A DNA stretch of 6,898 nucleotides, taken from NCBI GenBank assembly GCA_937862675.1, contig CALMEC010000281.1, positions 1 to 6,898 on the forward strand. Direction: 5' to 3'. The first letter of the stretch is position 1; every line of letters begins with the position of its first letter. This document shows positions 1-5,677 of the stretch, one piece after another. Under the pieces are notes generated by a model that saw nothing but the letters and a program-made list of their open reading frames with translations, did not search any database and was not told the origin of the DNA. Origin of the DNA: an uncultured Actinomycetes bacterium (GTDB taxonomy: Bacteria; Actinomycetota; Thermoleophilia; Miltoncostaeales; Miltoncostaeaceae). The position numbers and the translations under genes are program-made.

Positions 1-220
1 GCGTGTCGCCGGCGATGACGGCGATCTCGCGGTGGCCGAGGTCCAGCAGGTGCTGCGTCACGCGGATCGACGCCCCGCGGTGCGAGAAGCCGATGCAGTG
101 CTGCCGCGCCGAATCGTCGAGCGACCAGGTGATCTCGAAAGGCACCTCGGCGCGCTCCAGCACGGCGAGCGTCTCGGGCCGGTGGTCCAGGCCCACGAGC
201 ACCATGCCGTCGGCCCGTTC
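1..220 (-). CDS. LacI-family transcriptional regulator, internal fragment (ligand-binding domain)
   Basis: On the minus strand about 73 codons are open from about 220 down to the left edge. The translation begins ERADGMVLVGLDH, contains PFEITWSLDD, CIGFSHRGA and VTQHLLDLGHREIAVIAGDT, and matches the core of the periplasmic-binding-like domain of LacI/PurR repressors. In that family this part includes the first beta-alpha units: the DGxxLxG strand, the G(F)xNxxA-type loop and the HLLxLGHRxIAxIxG helix-strand. Family members bind a sugar or nucleotide effector and operator DNA. The N-terminal helix-turn-helix, which should lie to the right of 220, is absent because RNase J coding sequence starts there. 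The C-terminal part runs off the left edge. The family call rests on several consecutive motifs in one frame. Effector and target genes cannot be told. Neighbouring genes give no sugar-metabolism context, in keeping with a misplaced fragment. Confidence 0.85.
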
Positions 221-223
221 GAC
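209..223. other. Chimeric junction between LacI fragment and RNase J fragment
   Basis: Minus-strand LacI homology reaches at least the DG codons at 206-211 and plausibly the VERA residues up to 223. Plus-strand RNase J homology (GPFDAEF, leading into the THSIPD motif) starts at about 212. The two homologies therefore meet or overlap within roughly 15 bases, and both genes are cut in mid-domain with their 5' halves missing. Codons of the two genes are in register on opposite strands, so a plus-strand reading frame runs through the join from position 32. The first 60 residues of that frame are only the antisense of the LacI gene. An inverted join with a short shared sequence is typical of assembly or amplification chimeras, but a true inversion or deletion would look the same. 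Confidence 0.75.
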
Positions 224-1474
224 GCGGAGTTCATCCGCGTGACGCACAGCATCCCGGACTGCGTCGCCGTCGCCCTCCACACACCCGCCGGGACGGTTCT
301 CCACACGGGCGACTTCAAGTTCGACCATGCGCCGATCGACGACGATCCGACGGATGTCGCGGCGTTCGCGCGTCTCGGCGACCGCGGCGTGCTGCTCCTG
401 ATGTCGGATTCGACCAATGCGGAGGTCCCCGGGGTGATCGCCCCGGAGCGGGGAGTCGGGCCGGAGCTGCGCCGTCAGCTCGCGCAGGCCCCGGGACGCG
501 TCATCCTGACGCTGTTCTCGTCACACATCCCGCGGGTGCAGCAGGTGCTGAACGCCGCCCATCACGACGGGCGCTACGTGGCCCTCGTGGGACGGTCTCT
601 CCTGCGCAACTTCAACACGGCCGTCAACCTGGGGCTCATCCGCGTCCCGCCGAACGTGCTCGTCAACATCAAGCAGATCGACGGCCGCCCGGACGACGAA
701 CTCGTGATCGTGACGACGGGTAGCCAGGGCGAGCCCCTGTCGGGTCTCCGGCGCATCGCCTACGGCGACCACCACCAGGTCTCGATCCGGCCGACCGACA
801 CGGTCGTCTTCAGCTCGCGCATCGTGCCGGGCAACGAGATCGCCGTCAACGAGATGGTCAACCGGCTCATCCGGGCCGGTGCGCGCGTCGTCACGCCCGA
901 CATGGCCCCGGTCCACGTCTCCGGCCACGCCGCGGCCGACGAGCTGCGGTTGATGCTCCGGCTCACACGTCCGCGCTTCTTCGCGCCGATCCACGGCGAG
1001 GCACGTCATCAGAAGGCCCATGCCGCCCTCGCGCGGAGCGTCGGGGTGCCCGAGGCCGACATCTTCCACCTCGACAACGGTGACGTCCTCGAGGTCGGAG
1101 CCGACCGTGCGTCCGTGGTGGAACACCACGACATCGGTCTCATCTACGTCGACGGGCTCGGTATCGCCGATGTCGCGGACGGCATCCTCCGCGATCGCCG
1201 GCACCTGTCGGAGGACGGGCTCATCCTCGTGGTGGCCACCGTCTCGTCCAGCGACGGGTCCCCTGTCGGCGACGTGGACGTGATCACGCGCGGGTTCGGT
1301 GCGGCCACCGACGAGCTCGTCGACGTCATCCGCGACGAGGCGGCCCGCAGCCTCAACGCATCGGTCACCGAGACGGACATGCTGAACCGGCTGCTCCACG
1401 ACGCGGTCGCGTCGCTGGTCTGGAAGCGTGCACGCCAGCGTCCGCTGGTGCTTCCCGTCGTCGTCGAGGTGTAA
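212..1474 (+). CDS. rnj: Ribonuclease J, N-terminally truncated
   Basis: About 420 codons of RNase J, a metallo-beta-lactamase/beta-CASP nuclease with 5'-3' exo- and endonuclease activity in mRNA decay and rRNA maturation. Motifs in order: THSIPD (His codon at 245), HTGDFKFD (metal-ligand Asp), SDSTNAE, FSSHIPRVQQ, GRSLLRN, VTTGSQGEP, VPGNE, HVSGHAAADEL (phosphate-binding beta-CASP motif), FFAPIHGE (final metal His), then the GLGIADV C-terminal domain and a family-typical end, RPLVLPVVVEV. Full-length relatives are about 555-560 residues, so roughly 140 N-terminal residues are missing. These include the HxHxDH metal-binding motif. The open frame can be drawn back to an ATG at 32, but residues 1-60 of that reading are antisense LacI sequence with no RNase J similarity. 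As drawn the product could not be catalytically active. The 3' part is intact and the family assignment is secure. Confidence 0.95.
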   Translation, partial: GPFDAEFIRVTHSIPDCVAVALHTPAGTVLHTGDFKFDHAPIDDDPTDVAAFARLGDRGVLLLMSDSTNAEVPGVIAPERGVGPELRRQLAQAPGRVILTLFSSHIPRVQQVLNAAHHDGRYVALVGRSLLRNFNTAVNLGLIRVPPNVLVNIKQIDGRPDDELVIVTTGSQGEPLSGLRRIAYGDHHQVSIRPTDTVVFSSRIVPGNEIAVNEMVNRLIRAGARVVTPDMAPVHVSGHAAADELRLMLRLTRPRFFAPIHGEARHQKAHAALARSVGVPEADIFHLDNGDVLEVGADRASVVEHHDIGLIYVDGLGIADVADGILRDRRHLSEDGLILVVATVSSSDGSPVGDVDVITRGFGAATDELVDVIRDEAARSLNASVTETDMLNRLLHDAVASLVWKRARQRPLVLPVVVEV

Positions 1475-1483
1475 CGCTGCGGG

Positions 1484-1516
1484 GGAGGAGCGGCGTCGGT
1501 CACCGGCCGCTCCTCC
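1484..1516. terminator. Hairpin terminator after RNase J, possibly bidirectional
   Basis: A perfect 11-bp stem, GGAGGAGCGGC (1484-1494) with GCCGCTCCTCC (1506-1516), encloses an 11-nt loop and begins ten bases after the RNase J stop codon (1472-1474). It lies between two convergent genes, where a terminator is expected. The downstream tract (TTCCCC) is only weakly T-rich, as is usual in high-GC genomes. Termination is inferred from the structure and position. Confidence 0.75.
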
Positions 1517-1529
1517 TTCCCCAGATGCC

Positions 1530-1569
1530 GGTGATCGTGGTCCCACGCGGAGCGTGGGGGCGGATCACC
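1530..1569 (-). terminator. Two-tier hairpin after the minus-strand exported-protein gene
   Basis: An inner perfect 7-bp stem, CCCACGC (1542-1548) with GCGTGGG (1552-1558), has a GGA loop. It is capped by an outer 7-bp stem, GGTGATC (1530-1536) with GATCACC (1563-1569), separated by a small internal loop. It ends six bases before the stop codon of the minus-strand gene (1575-1577), the place for its terminator. No clear T-run follows on either strand. A role other than termination, such as a 3'-end stabiliser, cannot be excluded. Confidence 0.6.
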
Positions 1570-1574
1570 CGTTG

Positions 1575-2276
1575 TCAGGCCGTCGGCTTGGCCGCCGTGG
1601 GCGCGGCCGCCGCGCGCCGGCGTGATGCGAGGACCGTGCCCGTGACGAGGGCCGCGGCCAGTGCGATCACGAGGATGTTCACGATCGGGCTGCCGGACGA
1701 TCCGCCCGCGGCATGCGCGGCGGCGGTGGGGGGAAGACCGAGGGCCGGCCGGTAGAGGTCGGCGATCTGGACGAGCTGCTCGTCCGAGAGCCGGACCGTC
1801 GCCGCCAGGGCCAGGTAGACCGTGCCGTCGGGGCCGGTCACGCCGACGGCGTTCAGCGCCATCGTCCCGTCGGCCGATGTCTGACCGCGCCAGATCTGGT
1901 GGTCGGCCGTGGCGACCGCCGGTGGTCCCAGGTCCTGGGTGAGCCCGGCGAGCGCCTCGGCGCGATAGCCCGGGTCGTCGGACGTGACGATGATCTCTCG
2001 GCCGACGGTGACGCCGCCCGAGGTGAAGTCGCGCACGGCCGCGCGGATGATCCCGGCGTGGACGGCCTCCAGGGCCGATGCCGGCAGCACGTCCACCGGC
2101 TGGTCCGCTGTCGTCGTCCCGGCCGGGAGACCGGGGATCGCCAGCGGTCGGAGGGCGGCGGGGTCGCCGATGGCCCCGGCCGAGGCCGCGGTCGCGAGGA
2201 GGATGAGCGTGACGACGAGCCCGAGGAGCCCGTGCATGCGATGAGGGAGGCAACGCATCGGTTCGCACATCGGCAT
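1575..2276 (-). CDS. Putative exported protein with C-terminal membrane anchor, unknown function
   Basis: The product is not recognised. From the ATG at 2274-2276 it has 233 residues. Residues 1-33 form a signal peptide with a hydrophobic core (GLLGLVVTLILLATA) and a likely cleavage site after ASA. A soluble domain of about 150 residues follows, with alternating strand- and helix-like stretches (GREIIVTSDDPGYRAEAL, GTVYLALAATVRLSDEQL). Then comes a Gly/Ser/Ala spacer (about 184-196), one transmembrane segment (about 197-217), and a short basic tail with RRR at 219-221. This predicts type I topology: outside domain, single anchor, cytoplasmic tail. No lipobox and no enzyme motif were seen. Later starts at 2270, 2258 and 2237 are possible. 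2276 was chosen because an AAGG lies upstream (though 12 bases away). An open frame up to 2426 reads into spacer sequence of low-quality composition. The gene converges on RNase J and diverges from ftsK. Confidence 0.75.
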   Translation of the reverse strand: MPMCEPMRCLPHRMHGLLGLVVTLILLATAASAGAIGDPAALRPLAIPGLPAGTTTADQPVDVLPASALEAVHAGIIRAAVRDFTSGGVTVGREIIVTSDDPGYRAEALAGLTQDLGPPAVATADHQIWRGQTSADGTMALNAVGVTGPDGTVYLALAATVRLSDEQLVQIADLYRPALGLPPTAAAHAAGGSSGSPIVNILVIALAAALVTGTVLASRRRAAAAPTAAKPTA

Positions 2277-2419
2277 GCGGGACCCGGACCTTGAGCCGGC
2301 ACGGGCTCGGCCGGTGTCGGCCGACGACGTGTCGCGGGACCCGGGGGAGGAGATCGGCCGGGGATGGCCAAGCTCTGTATCCGAGAGGGCTCGCCTGCCC
2401 TTCCACTCAACGAGGACCC
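2277..2419. other. Divergent intergenic spacer between exported-protein gene and ftsK
   Basis: This 143-base gap must hold the 5' signals of both genes if each has its own promoter. It contains a 10-bp palindrome GTCGGCCGAC (2316-2325) and a short hairpin with stem AGGGC (2386-2390) and GCCCT (2397-2401). A GAGGA (2412-2416) sits only three bases before the ftsK ATG, close for a Shine-Dalgarno site. A TGTATCC at 2376-2382 is the only AT-leaning hexamer region and might serve as a -10 element, but no convincing -35 partner was found. No promoter is called. Confidence 0.4.
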
Positions 2420-4936
2420 ATGGCACCCACTACGGCAGCACGCAGACGAAAGAAGACGACGTCGCGGGGCGGGAACGACCGCACCGCGATGCAACGTCGC
2501 GAGATCATCGGCCTCGCGCTACTGGCGCTCGGGGCGTTCCTCGCGCTGACCCTGTTCATCGGGGTGTCGGTGGGCCCGGTGGGAGAGGGGCTGGAGACCG
2601 CGGTGCGCATGCTGGTCGGACGCGGCGTGGCCCTCGCCCCGCTGGCGTTGGTCGCCCTGGGCATCGCCCTCATCTTCGATCACGAGATCCTCCACCGGTC
2701 GCCGTTCCGGGTCGGCATGGGAGTCCTGGTGGCGGCCGGCACACTGGCCCTCGCGGCCGGGTCCCTGGGCCTCGGCGGACGCACCCGTGCCGGGTGGTTC
2801 GACTCGACCGTGATGCAGGGGCGTGGCGGCCTCGTCGGCGAGATCCAGTACTTCGTGACCGCCCACGCCGTCGGTGACGTCGGTACGGCGATCCTGGCGG
2901 TCCTCGGCATCGTCGCCGGCGTGATCCTGGTCACGGGGGCCTCGCTGTCGCTGGTCCTGAGGCGTTCCGGGAAGGGCGCCGCCGTGGCCGGTCGTGCGGT
3001 CGGACGGGGGGCGCGGCGGGTGACCCTCGGTGCCGTGCAGGGCGGTCAGCGGATCGGGGAGCAGGTGCGGCAGCGCCGCGAGGAGCGGACCGTCGCCGCC
3101 CCGGCGCTGCGGGCCGTCGACAGCCCGTCGGCCGGCACCGGCGCACGTGGCCGGATCGGCGAGGCACACGCGGAGCCCCTGGACGGCGCGGACCAGTTCC
3201 CCGACATCTTCTCGGTGGCCACGAGCCTGCCGCCGTCGCCGGCGCTCGGCACATCCGACGGCGAGCCGGAACACGACGCCTTCACGCCGACGCAGCGACC
3301 GGCCGCCGCATCCACGTCGGCAGGGGAGGCGTCGGCTCCGTCCGCACCGGGCTCTCCGGCGGGACCCGCCTCCGCGCGCACATCGTCCGACCGCGCGACC
3401 GTGACACCGCGCCCGTCTCCTCCGCGGCCGGCGCCCGGGGTGTCGGGGTCGAAGTCGTCCGGCTCCTCCTACCGCGTCCCGCCGCTCAAGCTGCTGGCAC
3501 GGTCGGAGGGGGAGACCACCCAGCCCGCGTCGGTGATCAAGGAGACGAGTCAGCGCCTCGTCGAGACGCTGGGGCACTTCGGCGTCCAGGCGGAGGTGAC
3601 CGACGCGGTCAGCGGCCCGCGTGTCACCCGCTACGAGCTGCAGCTCGCGCCCGGTACCAAGGTCAGCCGCGTGACGGCGCTGCGCGACGACCTCGCCTAC
3701 GCCCTCGCGGCGCGCGAGGAGATCCGTATCCTGGCGCCCATCCCCGGCAAGCAGGCCGTGGGCGTCGAGGTCGCGAACCCGACGGCGAACCTGGTCACGC
3801 TGGGCGACATCTTCCGTGACTTCCCGGAGAACGCGGGCCCGCTCATGGCCTGGCTCGGCATCGACATCGGCGGCAGCGCCGTGTACCTGGACCTGGCGCG
3901 GATGCCGCACATCCTCATCGCCGGGTCGACCGGGACGGGGAAGAGCGTCTGCCTCAACGTCATCCTCGCGTCGATCCTGCTGCGGGCGACCCCGGAGGAC
4001 TTGCGCATCATCCTGATCGATCCGAAGAAGGTCGAGCTCAACCACTACGAGGACATCCCGCACCTCCTCACACCCGTCGTCACCAACATGAAGAACGCCT
4101 CGGCGGTCCTCCAGAACGTGGTGCGGGAGATGGAGAGCCGCTACGAGCTGATGGGGCAGGACCGGGCGCGCAACATCCGGGACTGGAACCAGACGCGCGT
4201 GGCACGCGGGGACAAGCCCGTGCCGATGATGCTCGTGCTCATCGACGAGCTGGCGGACCTCATGATGGTCGCGCCGGCCGAGGTCGAGGACGCCATCATC
4301 CGCCTGGCACAGAAGAGCCGTGCCGTCGGCATCCACCTGGTCCTCGCCACGCAGCGGCCGTCGGTCGACGTCATCACCGGGATGATCAAGGCGAACGTCC
4401 CCTCACGCATCGCGTTCGCCGTCTCCTCGCAGATCGACTCACGCGTCATCCTGGACGCGACCGGCGCCGAGAGCCTCCTCGGCAGCGGTGACATGCTCTT
4501 CCGGCCGATCGGGACCTCGCGCCTCCAGCGGCTGCAGGGCGCCTACGTGTCGGAGGACGAGATCCTGGCGATCACCGACCACTGGCGTCAGCAGGGCACC
4601 CCCGAGATGCGCGACGACCTGCTGGAGCGTCCGGAGGTCCCGGAGGACGATCCGCTCGACCCCGACGCGGACGAGCTCATCGGGAAGGCTGTGGAACTGG
4701 TCGTGGCCCAGGGCACCGCGTCCGTGTCGCTGCTCCAGCGGCGCCTGGGCGTGGGATATGCGCGCGCAGGACGCCTCGTGGACATGATGGAGCGTATGGG
4801 GGTCATCTCGGGCCACGAGGGGTCCAAGCCGCGCTCCGTGCTGATCGGGGAGGCCGACGTCGACCGGGTCCTTCGCCGCACCGGTGGCGAGGAACCGCAG
4901 GAGGAGGATGAGGCGGACGTGCCGGACGTCGCCTGA
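2420..4936 (+). CDS. ftsK: DNA translocase FtsK/SpoIIIE family
   Basis: A complete 838-residue septal DNA pump that moves chromosome termini through the closing septum and coordinates dimer resolution. Four transmembrane segments lie near residues 28-50, 67-86, 98-119 and 153-180. A Pro/Ala/Ser-rich linker follows (about 181-350), then the alpha domain from YRVPPLKLL. The RecA-like motor has Walker A GSTGTGKS (502-509) and Walker B LVLIDE (605-610, Asp609-Glu610), with the family signatures LATQRPSVDVITG and SRVILDATGAESLLGSGDM. The C-terminal winged-helix gamma domain (about 750-815, with SVSLLQRRLGVGYARAGRLVD) reads polar guide sequences and would contact the recombinase. Length and order fit the short-linker FtsK type found in Actinomycetota. 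The start at 2420 (MAPTTAARRRKK) is preferred: the frame extends upstream to 2291, but those 43 codons read like spacer, and the basic N-terminus before TM1 is typical. Confidence 0.97.
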   Translation: MAPTTAARRRKKTTSRGGNDRTAMQRREIIGLALLALGAFLALTLFIGVSVGPVGEGLETAVRMLVGRGVALAPLALVALGIALIFDHEILHRSPFRVGMGVLVAAGTLALAAGSLGLGGRTRAGWFDSTVMQGRGGLVGEIQYFVTAHAVGDVGTAILAVLGIVAGVILVTGASLSLVLRRSGKGAAVAGRAVGRGARRVTLGAVQGGQRIGEQVRQRREERTVAAPALRAVDSPSAGTGARGRIGEAHAEPLDGADQFPDIFSVATSLPPSPALGTSDGEPEHDAFTPTQRPAAASTSAGEASAPSAPGSPAGPASARTSSDRATVTPRPSPPRPAPGVSGSKSSGSSYRVPPLKLLARSEGETTQPASVIKETSQRLVETLGHFGVQAEVTDAVSGPRVTRYELQLAPGTKVSRVTALRDDLAYALAAREEIRILAPIPGKQAVGVEVANPTANLVTLGDIFRDFPENAGPLMAWLGIDIGGSAVYLDLARMPHILIAGSTGTGKSVCLNVILASILLRATPEDLRIILIDPKKVELNHYEDIPHLLTPVVTNMKNASAVLQNVVREMESRYELMGQDRARNIRDWNQTRVARGDKPVPMMLVLIDELADLMMVAPAEVEDAIIRLAQKSRAVGIHLVLATQRPSVDVITGMIKANVPSRIAFAVSSQIDSRVILDATGAESLLGSGDMLFRPIGTSRLQRLQGAYVSEDEILAITDHWRQQGTPEMRDDLLERPEVPEDDPLDPDADELIGKAVELVVAQGTASVSLLQRRLGVGYARAGRLVDMMERMGVISGHEGSKPRSVLIGEADVDRVLRRTGGEEPQEEDEADVPDVA

Positions 4937-4960
4937 CGCCGACCGTCCATCCGCTAGCCT
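4933..4960 (+). promoter_or_regulatory. Putative promoter for rodZ-cinA
   Basis: CTGACG (4933-4938, four of six matches to TTGACA, overlapping the ftsK stop codon) is followed by a 16-base spacer and TAGCCT (4955-4960). The latter fits the TAnnnT -10 pattern of high-GC actinobacterial sigma-A promoters. Transcription would begin near 4966, about 25 bases before the rodZ ATG. Read-through from ftsK is also possible because no T-run terminator precedes it. Confidence 0.45.
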
Positions 4961-4976
4961 CTCCCACTCGGAGAGG
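4958..4976. repeat. Perfect 7-bp inverted repeat over the rodZ promoter and leader
   Basis: CCTCTCC (4958-4964), a CACTC loop and GGAGAGG (4970-4976) form a perfect stem. The left arm overlaps the putative -10 element. The right arm is the only purine-rich Shine-Dalgarno-like tract in the leader, though it lies 14 bases from the ATG at 4991. It could be an operator, a hairpin that hides the ribosome site, or a weak ftsK terminator. The pairing is certain, the role is not. Confidence 0.55.
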
Positions 4977-4990
4977 GCGCGGGCGGTTCA

Positions 4991-5677
4991 ATGCTTGAGA
5001 TCGGCAACACCTTACGCGAGGCCCGGATGCGCCGGAACCTCGACATCATCGACTGCGAGGCCGCGACGAAGATCCGCGGCAAGTACCTCCGCGCGCTTGA
5101 GGAGGAGCAGTTCGAGATGCTCCCCGGGCCGACCTACGTGCGGGGATTCCTCCGCACCTACTCGGACCACCTCGGCCTCGACGGCCGGCTCGTGGTGGAG
5201 CAGTACGAGTCGCAGTTCGAGCGCCCCCGCGAGCAGACGGCGTACGAGGAGCACCTCCGCCGCAACCGCTCCCGTCGCCGCAGCCGGGAAGGACGTGTCC
5301 TCGTGGTGGTCGCGCTCGTCGTCATGCTCGGTTCCGTCGCCGTGTGGGTCGCGCGGGGGACGACGGGATCGTCGACGCCCTCGGAGACCACCCGGTCGAC
5401 GGAGAACCATGCATCCGTGGAGCTGGGCTTCCTCACCCACTCCCGCGGCGTCGAGGTGAGGATCCACAAGGACTCCGAGAGCGGACAGCAGATCGTGGCC
5501 CCCGTCCGGCTGTCGCCCGGACGCGCGGAGGAGCTCACCGCGGCGCCGCCGGTGTGGATCGGGATCAATCTGCCCGGTGCCGTTTCCGTTTCGGTCGACG
5601 GCCGGGCCGTGTCCCTTCCCGCCGGTGTCAACGCCTTCCGGGTGGTCGGCCCCGGCCAGGTCGAACCGCTTCCGTGA
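4991..5677 (+). CDS. rodZ: RodZ-like membrane-anchored helix-turn-helix protein
   Basis: A 228-residue protein with RodZ family architecture. Residues 1 to about 75 form a Cro/CI-like HTH of the HTH_25 type (LEIGNTLREARMRRNLDI, then KIRGKYLRALEEEQFEMLPG and TYVRGFLRTYSDHLGLD, the signature of the family). A basic juxtamembrane stretch (about 90-102, RRNRSRRRSREGR) precedes one transmembrane segment (about 102-121). Then comes a Ser/Thr-rich spacer and a C-terminal extracytoplasmic beta-rich domain resembling DUF4115 (about 140-228, VWIGINLPGAVSVSVDG). In well-studied bacteria RodZ links MreB to the elongation machinery through its HTH. In actinobacteria lacking MreB the role is less clear, and the HTH may bind protein instead of DNA. 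The ATG at 4991 begins exactly at the conserved MLEIGxxLREAR. The last codons overlap the cinA start, so the two genes form one unit. Confidence 0.88.
   Translation: MLEIGNTLREARMRRNLDIIDCEAATKIRGKYLRALEEEQFEMLPGPTYVRGFLRTYSDHLGLDGRLVVEQYESQFERPREQTAYEEHLRRNRSRRRSREGRVLVVVALVVMLGSVAVWVARGTTGSSTPSETTRSTENHASVELGFLTHSRGVEVRIHKDSESGQQIVAPVRLSPGRAEELTAAPPVWIGINLPGAVSVSVDGRAVSLPAGVNAFRVVGPGQVEPLP

Noticed and set aside
1..220. Small plus-strand frames at the left edge as genes
   Set aside because: They are the opposite strand of the LacI fragment and have no protein-like features.
521..1546. Minus-strand open frame of 341 codons opposite RNase J
   Set aside because: The plus strand carries clear RNase J motifs throughout. 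The antisense product resembles no protein and crosses the terminator hairpin.
2291..2419. Longer ftsK start at 2291 with 43 extra residues
   Set aside because: The extra residues (Arg, Gly, Cys rich) read like spacer, no ribosome site precedes 2291, and the extension would cover nearly all of the divergent spacer needed for promoters.
2277..2426. Longer start at 2426 for the minus-strand exported protein
   Set aside because: It would put 50 mostly polar residues before the signal peptide and overlap the ftsK start. The signal peptide places the real start at 2276 or later.
3100..3470. Low-complexity Pro/Ala/Ser stretch as a possible repeat element
   Set aside because: It is the ordinary linker of FtsK, in frame, with no repeat unit that I could align.
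2519..4336. Long minus-strand open frame of 605 codons inside ftsK
   Set aside because: It is the antisense of a well-conserved motor gene. The translation is rich in His, Arg, Asp and Gly with no family motif, as expected for an opposite-strand shadow in high-GC coding DNA.
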